From: Aestuariibacter sp. A3R04
Lineage (GTDB): Bacteria; Pseudomonadota; Gammaproteobacteria; Enterobacterales; Alteromonadaceae
Assembly (NCBI RefSeq): GCF_018860805.1
Contig: NZ_JAHKQR010000001.1
Coordinates: forward strand, 407,158-471,157
DNA length: 64,000 bases
Reading direction: 5' to 3'
The notes beneath the pieces are model-generated. The model was not told the DNA's origin. It saw nothing but the letters and a program-made list of their open reading frames with translations, and searched no databases. Position numbers and translations under genes: made by a program. The number at the start of each line of letters is the position of its first letter. The first letter of the stretch is position 1. Shown here piece by piece: positions 63,873 through 64,000 of this stretch.

Positions 63873-64000
63873 ATTTGGAGCGTTTAGTTTACTCCTTTGT
63901 GTGCCGCTTTTTGCTGATGCGCAAACCCCGGAGGATATAGAGCGAATAACAACGACAGCGAGTCGCGTGGCCAGGGGGCTGCACAGTTTGCCATTGACAT
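63865..64000 (+). CDS. N-terminus of a BtuB-like TonB-dependent receptor (partial)
   Basis: From a GTG at 63865, overlapping the phosphoesterase stop, the frame reads MYRFGAFSLLLCVPLFADAQ, a good signal peptide, then TPEDIERITTTASRVARGLHSLPL. The last part is the TonB box and plug start of BtuB-type receptors (ITTTASR). The gene runs off the window edge after 45 codons. It is translationally coupled to the metallophosphoesterase. Confidence 0.7.
   Translation, partial: MYRFGAFSLLLCVPLFADAQTPEDIERITTTASRVARGLHSLPLT

Overview
The window looks like chromosomal DNA of a marine, polysaccharide-degrading gammaproteobacterium of the Alteromonadales, most likely Alteromonas or a close relative. This is judged from protein style and gene content: many TonB-dependent receptors (TBDTs), alginate lyases, a KdgF/KdgK/Eda uronate route, a BdlA-like chemoreceptor and a PEP-CTERM protein. 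I see no IS element, prophage, CRISPR array, rRNA or tRNA. Coding density is high and genes are grouped into substrate-specific catabolic loci.

Layout. (1) 1-11707: a seven-gene, same-strand locus for high-mannose N-glycan breakdown: GlcNAc kinase, exported glycosylasparaginase, GH85 endo-beta-N-acetylglucosaminidase, CutC, GH2 beta-mannosidase, a sodium:solute symporter and a GH92 alpha-mannosidase lipoprotein. A promoter with a LacI-type palindromic operator lies upstream. (2) 11733-24638: mixed chromosomal genes: Yip1-like membrane protein, small unknown, M1 aminopeptidase lipoprotein, AsmA-like protein, a coupled aminotransferase/sulfotransferase-like pair, PPK2, a PEP-CTERM protein beside a peptidase relic, a LysR regulator divergent from glutathione-dependent formaldehyde dehydrogenase, a soluble PAS-PAS chemoreceptor and anmK. 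(3) 23439-31246: a peptidoglycan-recycling locus, with anmK divergent from a TBDT, a NagZ-like GH3 lipoprotein and a serine hydrolase of the beta-lactamase/AmiE type. (4) 31267-37187: gpmA, a LysR regulator, a DUF2271-DUF4198 pair behind a Fur-box-like site, a lipoprotein nucleosidase and an NhaR-like regulator. (5) 37289-41424: an ABC-HlyD-TolC export operon whose ABC protein has lost all of its ATPase motifs, followed by a REC-REC-GGDEF protein. (6) 43009-53049: a complete intracellular alginate locus: DEH reductase, PL6 and PL17 lyases, KdgF, an MFS transporter, KdgK, Eda and a FadR-type GntR regulator, with GntR-like operator repeats upstream. (7) 53356-64000: an ECF sigma/FecR/STN-TBDT signalling cassette convergent with a paralogous TBDT that lacks the signalling domain. 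That second TBDT follows a Ca-dependent phospholipase C gene. A divergent metallophosphoesterase lipoprotein and the start of a BtuB-like TBDT run off the right edge.

How the genes work together. In region 1, GH85 cuts the chitobiose core, GH92 trims alpha-mannose, glycosylasparaginase releases the GlcNAc stub from Asn, the symporter imports small products, and cytoplasmic beta-mannosidase and GlcNAc kinase feed central metabolism. In region 6, alginate oligomers become monomers through PL6 and PL17, KdgF linearises them, the reductase makes KDG, and KdgK and Eda yield pyruvate and glyceraldehyde-3-phosphate. Region 3 would similarly take apart muropeptides. Region 7 may scavenge phosphorylated or phospholipid-derived compounds, but its substrate is not known from sequence.

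The least conventional items are the motif-less ABC exporter, the CutC gene inside an N-glycan operon, the paralogous TBDT pair tied to phospholipase and phosphoesterase genes, and several strong palindromes in intergenic regions. All functions are from reading sequence motifs and context; no database search was run.
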